Source of the DNA: Janthinobacterium aquaticum
GTDB lineage: Bacteria; Pseudomonadota; Gammaproteobacteria; Burkholderiales; Burkholderiaceae_D
Direction: 5' to 3'
NCBI RefSeq assembly: GCF_009208565.1
Contig: NZ_WFLK01000018.1
Coordinates: 1 to 64,000, forward strand
Length of the DNA: 64,000 nt
Part shown: in pieces, positions 53,773 through 62,751 of the stretch
Position numbering within the stretch: position 1 is the first letter of the stretch
How the letters are laid out: each line of letters opens with the position of its first letter
Notes under the pieces: generated by a model
Database searches by the model: none
What the model was told of the DNA's origin: nothing
The model's input: the letters and a program-made list of their open reading frames with translations, nothing else
Made by a program: the position numbers and the translations under genes

Positions 53773-55173
53773 TCAGATGGCGTGCTCGACCTCGTCGAGG
53801 TCGGCTTCGGTTTCGCTGTTGTACACGGCCAGGTCGGTTTGCCCCATCACGCGACTGGTGACGGTGCCGGCCGTGATCGAGCCGCTGACGTTCAAGGCCG
53901 TGCGGCCCATGTCGATCAATGGCTCGACCGAGATCAACAGGCCCGCCAGCGCGACCGGCAGGTCCATCGCCGACAGCACGATCAGCGCGGCAAAGGTGGC
54001 GCCGCCGCCCACGCCGGCCACGCCGATCGAGCCGATGGTGATAATGGCCAGCAGCGGCAGCAGGAAGCTCGCGGTAAATGGATCAACGCCGACGGTCGGC
54101 GCAATCATCACCGCCAGCATGGCCGGATAGATGCCGGCGCAGCCGTTCTGGCCGATGGTCGAGCCGAACGAGGCGGCAAAGTTGGCGATGCCCTCGGGCG
54201 TGCCCAGGCGCTTCGTCTGGGTCTGTACGCTCATCGGAATCGAGCCGGCGCTGGTGCGCGATGTAAAGGCAAAGGCCAGCACCGGAAAGACCTTTTTCAC
54301 GAAGCGCACCGGATTTAAGCCGCTGCCCGAAATGATCATCAGGTGCACCACAAACATCAGGAACAGCGCCGAGTACGACGCCACCACGAAGTTGGCCAGT
54401 TTCAGGATATCGGCCGCGCTCGAGGTCGACACCACCTCGAACATCAGCGCAAACACGCCATACGGCGTCAGGCGCAGCACCAGCGTGACCATGCGCATGA
54501 CGATGGCGTGCGCGACCTTCATGAAGTGCTCGAACGAGGCGAAGATTTCAGGCTTCTTGGCAGCAATGCCGGTGGCTGAAATACCGATAAAGATCGAGAA
54601 CACCACCACCGCAATGGTCGAGGTCTTGCGCGCGCCGGTCATGTCGAGGAAGGGGTTGGACGGCACAAAGCTGATCAGCAGCTTCGGCAGCGACAGCGCC
54701 TTGGCCGTTTCCAGCGAGCCTTGCAGCTGCACGCCGCGCGCCACTTCGGCTGCGGACGAGGTCAGCCCGACGGCGGTCAGCCCGAACAGCTTGGCCATCA
54801 GGATGCCGATGGCAGCGGCCACGGTGGTGGTAATGAGCAGGATGCCGATGGTCAGCGCACTGATCTTGCCCAGCGAACTGGCGTCCTTGAGCTTGAGGAT
54901 GGCTGAAATGATCGACACCATAATGAGCGGCATAATGATCATCTGCAGCAGTTTTACATAGCCGCTGCCGACGATGGCCAGGTATTCATTGGTGCCGGTG
55001 ACGGCGGCCGAATCGCCGCCGTAGATGGCCTGCGCGGCCGCGCCGAGCAGCACGCCCAGGCCCAGGCCGGTAAACACGCGCACGGTAAAGCTCGCGTGGC
55101 GGCTTTGCTGGCGGAACATGAAGCCGAACACAAGCAGTGCGACGATCAGGTTGAGGATGATGGTAATGGCCAT
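53773..55173 (-). CDS. tcyP: L-cystine transporter (TcyP/YdjN-like)
   Basis: A 466-residue sodium/dicarboxylate-type symporter. Signature stretches are KLLQMIIMPLIMVSIISAILKL, the hairpin SFGSTIGQNGCAGIYPAMLAVMIAPTVGVDPFT and GVAGVGGGATFAALIVLSAMDLPVALAGLLISVEPLIDMGRTALNVSGS. These match the cystine-specific TcyP/YdjN branch rather than glutamate or C4 transporters. Its upstream gap carries an inverted repeat, but no CysB or S-box element was recognised. Confidence 0.88.
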   Translation of the reverse strand: MAITIILNLIVALLVFGFMFRQQSRHASFTVRVFTGLGLGVLLGAAAQAIYGGDSAAVTGTNEYLAIVGSGYVKLLQMIIMPLIMVSIISAILKLKDASSLGKISALTIGILLITTTVAAAIGILMAKLFGLTAVGLTSSAAEVARGVQLQGSLETAKALSLPKLLISFVPSNPFLDMTGARKTSTIAVVVFSIFIGISATGIAAKKPEIFASFEHFMKVAHAIVMRMVTLVLRLTPYGVFALMFEVVSTSSAADILKLANFVVASYSALFLMFVVHLMIISGSGLNPVRFVKKVFPVLAFAFTSRTSAGSIPMSVQTQTKRLGTPEGIANFAASFGSTIGQNGCAGIYPAMLAVMIAPTVGVDPFTASFLLPLLAIITIGSIGVAGVGGGATFAALIVLSAMDLPVALAGLLISVEPLIDMGRTALNVSGSITAGTVTSRVMGQTDLAVYNSETEADLDEVEHAI

Positions 55174-55286
55174 GGTAGCGTTATCCTGGTTTTCTTGATG
55201 TTATTGGTGTTGTCGGTGACATGGCATTCTAGCGAACAATGCCAGAGCTGGCCCGGAAGCTGGCATGGAAAGGGCCGCTACTCTAC

Positions 55287-55329
55287 CGTAATATGGGGCG
55301 TGCTGTTCCGATTGGCAGCGAATATTACG
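55287..55329. promoter_or_regulatory. Inverted repeat upstream of the cystine transporter
   Basis: CGTAATAT (55287-55294) and ATATTACG (55322-55329) are perfect complements, 27 bases apart, in a 230-base gap between divergent genes. The AT-rich TATATAAATATG after it may be a promoter. Weak. Confidence 0.3.
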
Positions 55330-55403
55330 CTATATAAATATGTCGGGTTGTTATAAGAGCGCTTGCCGATTGTAGAATGCGTGTTTCTCAATAGAAGGTG
55401 CGC

Positions 55404-55787
55404 ATGGATCATCGTTCAAAGGGACAACTGTTTGAAGCCGTGATTGCCGCCGGCCCGGCCACGCTGGTCGTGCTTGGCGGCTACCCGGTGCTGCTGTATA
55501 ACCTGGTGCGCACCTGGAATGAGGCACCTGGCGCCAATGCGCTGGCGGCGCTGTTGCTGACCGGCGCCCTGTGGACGCTGCTGGAATTCTGGCGCATTGC
55601 GCTCGCTACCGTGGCGCGTAAAGGTTACGCTTTAAACTGGCGCTTCTGGTTGGCCGTGGTAGCGTATTTTGCCGCCGGCGTGCGGTTTTTGCCTGATATG
55701 ATGGCCGGCATGGCGCTGTTGCTGATGGTGTTGCCGGGCATGGCCTGGCTGCACTTCATTATGCTGCAGGTCAAAAGGCCAAAGTAG
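55404..55787 (+). CDS. Four-helix membrane hypothetical protein
   Basis: A 127-residue protein with about four membrane helices (VIAAGPATLVVLGGYPVLLYN, NALAALLLTGALWTLLEF, WLAVVAYFAAGVRFLP, MALLLMVLPGMAWLHFIML). Family unknown. ATG 55404 lies 5 bases after AGAAGG; GTG 55398 in the same frame is the alternative. It is divergent from the cystine transporter gene. Confidence 0.7.
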   Translation: MDHRSKGQLFEAVIAAGPATLVVLGGYPVLLYNLVRTWNEAPGANALAALLLTGALWTLLEFWRIALATVARKGYALNWRFWLAVVAYFAAGVRFLPDMMAGMALLLMVLPGMAWLHFIMLQVKRPK

Positions 55788-55816
55788 GCGGCCCCGATTA
55801 ATTTCTGAGGAATGTA

Positions 55817-56281
55817 ATGAAAGCTTTATTTGTACTGCTGTTCGTATCGGGCGCTGCACTGGCTGACGACGCCGCCATGCTGCAATGCCGTGGCATTGCC
55901 GACGTACCGGCCCGTGTCAAATGCTATGACGCCATTCCACTGGGCGCCAGCGCCGCTGTTGCTCCGGTTGCTGCCGCAGCGCCAACGCCGCAGCAGCGCG
56001 AGCAGGCGTTCGGCATGGCCACCATTGCCGCGCCCAAGGCGGTCGAGGCGGAAAAGTCCAATTCGATCAGCAGCACCATCGTCGGCAAGTTCGACGGCTG
56101 GAGTGGCAATGAACTGGTGAAACTGGCCAATGGCCAGACCTGGCGCATTGTCGACGGCAGTTCGGCCGTGCTGTCGCCGATGAACAATCCGAAAGTGACC
56201 ATCGAGCGCAACTTTATCGGTACCTACTTTCTGAAGATCGAAGGCACCAACAATTCGCCGAAAGTGCGGCGGGTGCAGTAA
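55817..56281 (+). CDS. Secreted hypothetical protein with N-terminal Cys pair
   Basis: A 154-residue exported protein: signal peptide (MKALFVLLFVSGAALA), then two close cysteines (MLQCRGIADVPARVKCYDAIP), an Ala-rich linker and a C-terminal small beta domain (FDGWSGNELVKLANGQTWRIVDGS, NPKVTIERNFIGTYFLKIEG). The C...ARVxCYD pair resembles a motif in some periplasmic proteins of secretion-related loci, but no secretion genes are nearby. Follows the membrane hypothetical gene by 29 bases; possibly co-transcribed. Confidence 0.7.
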   Translation: MKALFVLLFVSGAALADDAAMLQCRGIADVPARVKCYDAIPLGASAAVAPVAAAAPTPQQREQAFGMATIAAPKAVEAEKSNSISSTIVGKFDGWSGNELVKLANGQTWRIVDGSSAVLSPMNNPKVTIERNFIGTYFLKIEGTNNSPKVRRVQ

Positions 56282-56289
56282 GGCTGGCA

Positions 56290-56826
56290 ATGGCCATGCA
56301 GACGCAGATCGCCAGGACGCTGGCCTCGCTTGCCGAGCTGGTCCATGCACTGGACCGGCTCGAACCCAATTATCTGACCAAGCGTTTCGACCAGGCCGCC
56401 ACCGCCCGCGACATGCATGAAGTGATCCTGGAGTTCAGCTACGCCGCCAATTCCAAGACGCTGCGCGATACCGGGGACGAGCGCGTGCGCGCGCTGCTGA
56501 ACGATATCTTGCCGTTGACAGCGACGCTCAGGGCTTTTTTTACCATCAATTTGTGGCCGGCCTCGACCGCGCAAATGCAGAGCTGGAAGCACGCCTTGTC
56601 AAAGGCGCCCAGTGGCAAATATGCGTTCCGCGATGACGGCTCGATCAGGATCAGCCTGCTGGACGCCGAGTTGCACGGTTCGAGCCTGTCGGTACGGCGC
56701 ATCTGGAGTCATGTCAGCGATTTTTCAGGTTCTCAGACCGCGGTCGACCTCAAGCTGGACCCGGAGCAGATTGCCGAATTCAAGGCCAGGCTGGCCAGTT
56801 TGCGCGATTTTCCCTTGCCGCTCTAG
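56290..56826 (+). CDS. Hypothetical soluble protein
   Basis: A 178-residue cytoplasmic protein with a helical N-terminal half (AELVHALDRLEPNYLTKRFDQAATARDMHEVIL) and a mixed C-terminal half (DDGSIRISLLDAELHGSSLSVRRIW). I do not recognise it. It starts 8 bases after the previous gene and its stop codon overlaps that of the convergent yigZ-like gene (56823-56826). Confidence 0.65.
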   Translation: MAMQTQIARTLASLAELVHALDRLEPNYLTKRFDQAATARDMHEVILEFSYAANSKTLRDTGDERVRALLNDILPLTATLRAFFTINLWPASTAQMQSWKHALSKAPSGKYAFRDDGSIRISLLDAELHGSSLSVRRIWSHVSDFSGSQTAVDLKLDPEQIAEFKARLASLRDFPLPL

Positions 56827-57416
56827 TCCTGCTCGTCGAGCCAGGCGATGCGTCCGTTGCCAGCCTCATGCAGGTGCGCCAGCAGGGCGCTGGCTGCGCC
56901 TTCGGCCAGGCTGAAATCGAACAGCACGGCGTCGCTGTGCGCCACTGCCAGCAAAGTGGCGCCAGCCGCGTCGAGTTCGCGCCGCAGCATGCCCTCCATC
57001 GCATACGGCACGGTACAGCGAAGCTGCCGCTGGCGCACGATGGCGGTTTTTTCGGCCTGCAGCAGCGCCTGCGCCACGCTGTCGGTATAAGCGCGCACCA
57101 GGCCGCCCGCGCCCAGTTTCACGCCGCCAAAATAACGCACCACCGTGGCCAGCACGCCTTCCAGATCCTGGTGGCGCAGCACATCGAGCATGGGCCGCCC
57201 GGCCGTGCCGCTCGGCTCGCCGTCGTCGACCGCCGCCGACTGCCCGCCGGCCAGCAGCGCCCAGCACACATGGCAGGCGCCCGGATGCTGTTGCTTCAGG
57301 CCGTAGACGATCTGCTGCGCCGCAGCGCGGTCCGTCATCGGCTGCACGCAACCGATAAAGCGGCTTTTCTTGATGATCAGTTCACTGTGGACGGGGGCGG
57401 CGATGGTGTACGGCAT
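56823..57416 (-). CDS. YigZ/IMPACT-family protein
   Basis: A 197-residue protein with the IMPACT domain (HVCWALLAGGQSAAVDDGEPSGTAGRPMLDVLRHQDLEGVLATVVRYFGGVKLGAGGLVRAYTDSV) and a C-terminal UPF0029 domain. Function in bacteria unclear; nucleic acid or translation related. ATG 57416 gives the family start MPYTIAAPVHSELIIKKSRFIG; the open frame to 57626 crosses the tRNA gene and is not coding. Confidence 0.9.
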   Translation of the reverse strand: MPYTIAAPVHSELIIKKSRFIGCVQPMTDRAAAQQIVYGLKQQHPGACHVCWALLAGGQSAAVDDGEPSGTAGRPMLDVLRHQDLEGVLATVVRYFGGVKLGAGGLVRAYTDSVAQALLQAEKTAIVRQRQLRCTVPYAMEGMLRRELDAAGATLLAVAHSDAVLFDFSLAEGAASALLAHLHEAGNGRIAWLDEQD

Positions 57417-57470
57417 GGCAGGCAGCAGCAGGGGAAAGCCGCATGATAGAGGAAAGCTGCGGCACAAAGC

Positions 57471-57500
57471 AAAAACGCCAACCGGTGAAGGTTGGCGTTT
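57471..57500 (-). terminator. tRNA-Lys terminator
   Basis: Ten-base arms AACGCCAACC / GGTTGGCGTT (57474-57483 and 57490-57499) are followed on the minus strand by five T, just past the tRNA gene. Confidence 0.8.
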
Positions 57501-57511
57501 CTGATGAATCT

Positions 57512-57587
57512 TGGTAGGCCGTGCGGGATTCGAACCTGCGACCAACGGATTAAAAGTCCGCTGCTCTACCAGCTGAGCTAACGACCC
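57512..57587 (-). tRNA. tRNA-Lys (anticodon UUU)
   Basis: A 76-base cloverleaf on the minus strand, including an encoded CCA. It has the D-loop TTAGCTCAGCTGGTAGAGC, anticodon loop CTTTTAA (anticodon TTT) and T-loop GGTTCGAATCC. The acceptor stem pairs fully but has G1-U72 and U4-G69 wobbles. A hairpin terminator follows. Confidence 0.97.
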
Positions 57588-57723
57588 AAGGGCAGCAATT
57601 ATAAGGAGCAAGGCAGAGTTTGGCAAGCGCTTTCATTGCCGCTTGTTATCACAACAGCACAGGCAGGCGTGATGGCCGGATCCGTATCAAAGAAAGCACG
57701 AATTTGCCGATTGCGCTAATATG

Positions 57724-57742
57724 AATAGGTAGCCTACCTATT
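57724..57742. promoter_or_regulatory. 19-bp palindromic MarR operator
   Basis: AATAGGTAG-C-CTACCTATT is a perfect palindrome apart from its central base, ending 15 bases before the marR ATG. This is the size and position of a MarR autoregulatory operator and probably overlaps the marR-MFS promoter. Confidence 0.75.
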
Positions 57743-57757
57743 TATTTGCGAGTCACC

Positions 57758-58213
57758 ATGTCTTCATCCCAACCCGTCCCCATACCCGAACGCGCGCTGG
57801 CGCTGTCTGACGATTTGCGCCTGGCCTTCAAACGCCTGATACGCTCGATGCAGCGCGATGGCGGCGAGATGGAAGCGCATGTGTCGCTGATGCAGTATAT
57901 GTTGCTGGCGCTGATCCAGGAGCAGCCCGGCATCGGCGTGGCCGCGCTGGCACGCTTGCAAAATGTGCGCGGCCCGACTGTCAGCGCGCAGGTCAAGTCG
58001 CTCGAAGAGGCCGGCCTGGTCGAGCGCGTGCCTGATGCGCAGGACCGGCGCCGCTCAGGCCTGCAGCTGTCCGGCGCCGGTGCGCAGGCACTCGACACCT
58101 TGCGCGCACGCCGGCGCGACGTGATGGCGCGCCGCATTGCGCGCCTGACACCCGAACAGATGGACGCGCTGGCCGCGGCCATGCAACCTCTGATGGAGCT
58201 GGGACAGCCATGA
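57758..58213 (+). CDS. MarR-family transcriptional regulator
   Basis: A 151-residue winged-helix repressor. The helix-turn-helix and wing are in GIGVAALARLQNVRGPTVSAQVKSLEEAGLVERVPDAQDRRRSGLQLS. It should bind the palindrome just upstream and repress itself and the exporter gene that follows, until a ligand is bound. ATG 58210 of the exporter overlaps its stop codon (ATGA). Confidence 0.9.
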   Translation: MSSSQPVPIPERALALSDDLRLAFKRLIRSMQRDGGEMEAHVSLMQYMLLALIQEQPGIGVAALARLQNVRGPTVSAQVKSLEEAGLVERVPDAQDRRRSGLQLSGAGAQALDTLRARRRDVMARRIARLTPEQMDALAAAMQPLMELGQP

Positions 58214-59700
58214 ACGCAGCAAACACACCGCAACCGGCGGCAGCGCCGATCAGCGAGCGCGAAGTCAATGCCATCTACCTGGGCCTGATGGCCGTGCTGG
58301 GCCTGGGCGCACTTGACCAGAGCATCGTCGCCACCGCCTTGCCGCGCATCGTGGCCGACCTGGGCGGCATGGCGCATCTGTCGTGGGTGGTGACCGCCTA
58401 TGTGCTGGCGTCGACCGCCACCATGCCGCTGTACGGCAAGCTGGCCGACCAGTATGGCCGGCGTCCGATGATCTTTACCGCGCTGCTCACTTTCCTGCTG
58501 GGATCGGTGCTGTGCGGGCTGGCGCAGAACATGACCGAGCTGATCATCTTTCGCGCCATCCAGGGACTGGGGGCGGGCGGCTTTATGCCGCTGGCGCAGA
58601 TCATTATCGGCGACATCGTGCCGCCGGCCGAACGCGGCAAGCGCCAGGGCATGGTGCCGATCGTGTTTGCCGTGACCAGCGTGCTGGGGCCGGTGCTGGG
58701 CGGGGTGATTACCGATGCGCTGTCGTGGCACTGGATTTTCTATGTCAATTTGCCGGTGGGGGCGGTGGCGTTTTTCATTATTGCCCGCGCCATGCGCAAG
58801 CCGGTGCGCATGCAGGCGCACAAGATCGACTATCTGGGTTCGGTTCTGCTGACAGGCTGCATTACCGCTGCGCTGCTGGTGCTGGCGCTGGGCGGCACCG
58901 AATGGCCATGGGACGGCATGGCCATCAAGGTCAGCGGCGCGCTGGCCGTGCTGCTGTTGATTGCCTTGCTGTGGCATGTGCGCCGCGTCGATGAACCGGT
59001 CATGCCGCCGGACCTGTTCCTGAACCGCACCTTCAATATCGCCAGCCTGGTGATGGCGATGACCTTTATGGGCCTGATGGGCGCCAGCGTATTTTTCCCG
59101 CTGTTTTTCCAGCTGGTGATGGGCGCGACGCCGGCCGAGTCGGGCATCATGACGGTGGCCATGATGGTCGGGCTGGTGGCATCGTCGATGTATAACGGGC
59201 GCGTGCTGTCGCGCTCGGGAAAATACAAGATGGTGCAGGTGGCGGGGCTGGCCGTGGCCGTGCTGGCGTTTGCCGTGCTGGCCTGGGCCATGGAGACGGC
59301 CAAAGGCTACTCGGTGATCGAGCCGGCCATCTTCTTCCTGGGAATGGGGCTGGGCCTGGTGATGCCGAACATGACGATCGCCGTACAGAACGCCTTGCCG
59401 CTGTCGCGCCGTGGCGTGGGCACGGCCATGCTGGCGTTTTTCCGCTCGCTCGGTGGCCTGCTGGGTGTGACCGCTTCAGGGGCGATCCTGGCGCACCAGC
59501 TGCACGGGCAGGGTGTGGCGGCGGCAGCGATGGCCCATGAGCTGGCCTCGCCGCAGGTGGTGGCGCTGTACCGCCACGCGATTGCCAGCGTGTTTGGCGC
59601 TGGCGCCGTGCTGCTGCTGTTCGGCCTGATTGCCTTGCTGTTCCTGCCGGAACTGCCGCTGGAAGGGCATCCGGCGAACAGCAACAAGCCTGATCAGTAG
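58210..59700 (+). CDS. DHA2-type (EmrB/QacA-like) MFS multidrug transporter
   Basis: A 496-residue MFS exporter with about fourteen helices. It carries the family motifs LDQSIVATALPRIVADLG in helix 1, GKLADQYGRRPMI (motif A), IFRAIQGLGAGGFMPLAQIIIGDIVPPAERGKRQG (motifs B/C region) and LGPVLGGVI. It has no adaptor gene partner, so it probably exports into the periplasm directly. Controlled by the coupled marR gene. Confidence 0.92.
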   Translation: MNAANTPQPAAAPISEREVNAIYLGLMAVLGLGALDQSIVATALPRIVADLGGMAHLSWVVTAYVLASTATMPLYGKLADQYGRRPMIFTALLTFLLGSVLCGLAQNMTELIIFRAIQGLGAGGFMPLAQIIIGDIVPPAERGKRQGMVPIVFAVTSVLGPVLGGVITDALSWHWIFYVNLPVGAVAFFIIARAMRKPVRMQAHKIDYLGSVLLTGCITAALLVLALGGTEWPWDGMAIKVSGALAVLLLIALLWHVRRVDEPVMPPDLFLNRTFNIASLVMAMTFMGLMGASVFFPLFFQLVMGATPAESGIMTVAMMVGLVASSMYNGRVLSRSGKYKMVQVAGLAVAVLAFAVLAWAMETAKGYSVIEPAIFFLGMGLGLVMPNMTIAVQNALPLSRRGVGTAMLAFFRSLGGLLGVTASGAILAHQLHGQGVAAAAMAHELASPQVVALYRHAIASVFGAGAVLLLFGLIALLFLPELPLEGHPANSNKPDQ

Positions 59701-60782
59701 CGTTCGAGCCAGTGTGCGTAAGGTGCTGGCAGGGTCCACGAAGCGCGGTCCACCTTCAGTTCCCTGGCTGCAAAGTAGGCCCAGTGCGGATTGGCCAGGT
59801 GCGCCTTGCCGACCATCACCACGTCCAGTTGCTCATCCTTGACGACGCGCTCGGCGATCTCCGGCGTGCCGAAGCCCCAGGCCGACGAGACCGGCACATG
59901 TGCTTCCTTGCGCACGCGCTCGGCAATCGGGCCCATGAAGGCCGGACCCCATGGAATCGATACGTCAGGAATGGTAAAACCCATGCTGACGCTGATCATG
60001 TCCATGCCGGCGTCCTTGAACTGGCGCACCAGGCCGATCGATTCGAGCAGCGTTTCTTCGTCGCGGCCATCAAACTCGATCACGCCAAAACGCAGCGTCA
60101 GCGGCAGGTGTTCCGGCCATACTTCACGCACCGCTTTCAGTGTTTCGAGCAGGAAGCGGGCGCGGTTTTCCAGGCTGCCGCCATAAATATCGTCGCGCTG
60201 GTTGCTGTGCGCCGAGAAGAAGCTCTGCGCCAGGTAGCCGTGGGCAAAATGCAGTTCCAGCCATTCAAAGCCCACTTCACGGGCGCGCACGGCGGCGTCG
60301 ACAAAGTCCTGGCGCACGCGGGCGATATCGTCGAGCGTCATGGCGCGCGGCACCTTGGAGAGGCCGCCGCCGAAGGCGATTGCCGACGGTGCAATGGTTT
60401 GCCAGCCGCGTGCATCACCCTCGGCAATATGGTCGTCGCCTTCCCATGGACGGTTGGCGCTGGCCTTGCGACCGGCATGCGCGATCTGGATGCCAGGCAC
60501 CGAGCCGGCATCCTTGATGGCTTTGACCACCGGCACGAAAGCCTGCGCCAGGTCGTCATTCCAGATGCCGGTGCAGCCCGGCGTAATGCGCCCTTCCGGC
60601 GAGACGGCCGTCGCTTCGACAATCACCAGGCCGGCACCGCCGCGCGCCATGCCGGCGTAATGCGACAAATGCCAGTCGTTGGCGCGGCCTTCGACGGCCA
60701 TGTACTGACACATCGGCGGCACGGCGATACGGTTGCGCAGAGTGATTTCTTTAAGCTTGAAGGGCTGGAATAATGCGGACAT
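59694..60782 (-). CDS. Old yellow enzyme, YqjM/XenA-type flavin oxidoreductase
   Basis: A 362-residue FMN enzyme reducing enones and electrophiles with NADPH. Signatures are NRIAVPPMCQYMAVEGRANDWHLSHYAGMARGGAGLVIVEATAV, IQIAHAGRKAS, FEWLELHFAHGYLAQSFFSAHSNQRDDIYGGSLENRARF with the substrate-binding His pair, and VSSAWGFGTPEIAERVV. Typical of the thermophilic-like YqjM group. Divergent from an arsR-type gene with an inverted repeat between. The stop overlaps the convergent MFS gene by 7 bases. Confidence 0.93.
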   Translation of the reverse strand: MSALFQPFKLKEITLRNRIAVPPMCQYMAVEGRANDWHLSHYAGMARGGAGLVIVEATAVSPEGRITPGCTGIWNDDLAQAFVPVVKAIKDAGSVPGIQIAHAGRKASANRPWEGDDHIAEGDARGWQTIAPSAIAFGGGLSKVPRAMTLDDIARVRQDFVDAAVRAREVGFEWLELHFAHGYLAQSFFSAHSNQRDDIYGGSLENRARFLLETLKAVREVWPEHLPLTLRFGVIEFDGRDEETLLESIGLVRQFKDAGMDMISVSMGFTIPDVSIPWGPAFMGPIAERVRKEAHVPVSSAWGFGTPEIAERVVKDEQLDVVMVGKAHLANPHWAYFAARELKVDRASWTLPAPYAHWLERY

Positions 60783-60821
60783 GGTGGCCTTTGAAAAATA
60801 GGGTGGTGGAAGGTTCTTAAT

Positions 60822-60837
60822 TTCGTAAATTATCGAA
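60822..60837. promoter_or_regulatory. Inverted repeat between OYE and ArsR genes
   Basis: TTCGTAAATTATCGAA pairs TTCG with CGAA around AT-rich DNA (12 of 16 positions symmetrical), with a partial TACGGAA copy at 60839-60845. It sits between divergent starts and is the likely ArsR-type operator. Confidence 0.5.
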
Positions 60838-60876
60838 CTACGGAATGAGTATAGCCGATCGTGTATGATTCTGCTG

Positions 60877-61191
60877 ATGCGTCCCTACAAACATCCCCCT
60901 GCCAGCGAATTCGTGCTCGAACGCGTGCTCCATGCGCTGAGCGACACGATACGCCTCGATATCGTGCGCCACCTGGCTGGCGTGCCGGCCGCCAGCTGCG
61001 GCGAGCTCGACGGCGGCCGGCCCAAGTCCACCGTGTCGCACCACTTCAAGGTGCTGCGCGAGTCGGGCCTGGTCTGCACCGAAAACAATGGCACCACGCA
61101 TATGAACACGCTGCGCCGCAGCGATATCGACAGCCGCTTTCCAGGCCTGCTCGAAGCCATCCTGCGCCAGCCGGGCGCTGGCAATGGCTGA
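60877..61191 (+). CDS. ArsR-family transcriptional regulator
   Basis: A 104-residue winged-helix regulator (LERVLHALSDTIRLDIVRHLAGVPAASCGELDGGRPKSTVSHHFKVLRESGLVCTENNG). The single Cys in the DNA-binding region (SCGEL) could sense electrophiles, which would suit the old yellow enzyme it is divergent from. ATG 60877 (MRPYKHPPASEF) or 60865 may be the start. No metal-transport genes follow, so an arsenic role is unlikely. Confidence 0.87.
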   Translation: MRPYKHPPASEFVLERVLHALSDTIRLDIVRHLAGVPAASCGELDGGRPKSTVSHHFKVLRESGLVCTENNGTTHMNTLRRSDIDSRFPGLLEAILRQPGAGNG

Positions 61192-61245
61192 GTTGCCATA
61201 GAATCTGCGCGATTGCTGCCACTGCAGCGCAACGCCCCTTCCGTC

Positions 61246-62634
61246 ATGCCCGTATCTGCCTGCATCCGCCTGGTTATTGCGTCGCTGCTGGCGGCCTGCT
61301 CACCCTATACCGAGCCGCCCGAAGGCCCTTACGCCGGCGTACTCAAGCGCGGCGAAAGTGTGACGCTGGCCGAGCCGGACGGCCCATTTACGGCGCTGTC
61401 GATTCTGTACCGCCAGGGCGGCGGCTACCTGACATCAACCGAGATCAGCTCGAAGCGCCTGCTGTACCGCGACCGTGTCCTGCTGGACAAGGCTGAAACC
61501 ATGGCGCGCTGGCCCGATATCGCGCAGCCCGTGTATTTTGCGTCGGTGGTGGACAACACCGATACCGTCGTCAAGCTCGTCTATGAAAAAAACGGTGCGC
61601 CCGTGCTGGGCAAGCTCAATACCGGTGCGGACTATCGCGCCACCCGGCGCTATCCGTTCGGCTTTCCGATGGCGCCCGGCCTGCTGTATTTTCCCGGCCA
61701 GTTGTGGCCGGGCTTCCTGCTGCGCGCGCAGCCGCAGGCGGTGGTGCAAAGCATGCTGCCCGATCCGCTGGCCGGACCGTACAGCCTGCATGCAAACACG
61801 CTGGCCAGCATCTCGCCCGATGGCGCTGCCTATGCACTGGTCAACAGCGAGTACGCGCCGTCGGGGGTGATGGTGGTGGACGCGCAGGGCAGCCATCGCG
61901 ATGCCATCGGGCTGCCGGTCACCTATCTGGCTGATCTGGAAGACTCCCGCGATGAGACGGCCAACCCGTACCAGCGCCTGTGGGACTGGGCAGGCAAGGC
62001 GCTGTCCTGGCGCCGCAATGCAGTGGGGCGGTGGGAAGTCCAGCCGGTGTTTGCCGATGCGGCGCCGGAGTTAAACAATCCGGTGGAGGAACTGTTCCTC
62101 GATGAGCAGCGGGGCTACCGCCTCTGCTTTGCCCCCGACAACGCCGCTTGTTTGCCGGGCTGGCGCAAGGCGGCCAGCAGCGAAGTGCAGCAGGCTTTTT
62201 CAGCAGACTACGCGCCGCCGTTTGCCTATGCGCCAGTGGCACCCGCGCAGGCTTTTGGCGCACCGGTATCGCTGCTGCTGTTTGCCCGTATGGGCTTGGG
62301 CGGCACCGGCTATACGCTGCAGCTGGATGGCGAGCCCGGCGCCGTGGCGGTGCAGTTGACAGCGCGTCTTGCGCAGCGCGGGATAGCCTATGTGCGTACC
62401 GATCAATGTCCGCGCCGCACCGATACTATCGACAAGTGCAAGGCGCTGCTGGTGCAGCAATTCAGCCGGCCCGAATCACAGGCGCGCGAGCTCGAACAAC
62501 TGATCAGCAGCATGGAAGGCCAGCCGGGCGTGCTGTTTATCCTGTCGCACACGGCGTTTGTCGTGCGACCGGGAGAGCAGGGTGGCAGCCTGCTGCAGAC
62601 CTTGTTGCGGGCCGATTTTTCACGTCAGGATTGA
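61246..62634 (+). CDS. Large lipoprotein of unknown function
   Basis: A 462-residue protein with signal and lipobox (RLVIASLLAACSPY, lipid on Cys18). Beta-rich body with many aromatic residues (YFPGQLWPGFLLRAQPQAV, DGAAYALVNSEYAPSGVMVVD) and a mixed C-terminal ~130-residue part (YTLQLDGEPGAVAVQLTARLAQRGIAYVRTD). Family unknown. Frame open from TTG 61213, but the signal starts at ATG 61246. Follows the arsR gene by 54 bases but probably independent. Confidence 0.7.
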   Translation: MPVSACIRLVIASLLAACSPYTEPPEGPYAGVLKRGESVTLAEPDGPFTALSILYRQGGGYLTSTEISSKRLLYRDRVLLDKAETMARWPDIAQPVYFASVVDNTDTVVKLVYEKNGAPVLGKLNTGADYRATRRYPFGFPMAPGLLYFPGQLWPGFLLRAQPQAVVQSMLPDPLAGPYSLHANTLASISPDGAAYALVNSEYAPSGVMVVDAQGSHRDAIGLPVTYLADLEDSRDETANPYQRLWDWAGKALSWRRNAVGRWEVQPVFADAAPELNNPVEELFLDEQRGYRLCFAPDNAACLPGWRKAASSEVQQAFSADYAPPFAYAPVAPAQAFGAPVSLLLFARMGLGGTGYTLQLDGEPGAVAVQLTARLAQRGIAYVRTDQCPRRTDTIDKCKALLVQQFSRPESQARELEQLISSMEGQPGVLFILSHTAFVVRPGEQGGSLLQTLLRADFSRQD

Positions 62635-62751
62635 TTGCTTTCAGGCTATAGGACGCCAGCCATGGCCCAGCTCGGCTATGATGTCGGCCTGTTGAAAAAC
62701 GTGGTCGCGCGCAAGTGATGTGAGCGCTACGGCAAGGAAAGGTTGGCGGCA

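Noticed and set aside
57416-57626. N-terminal extension of the YigZ gene
   Set aside because: It would run through the tRNA-Lys gene and its terminator; the family start is at 57416.
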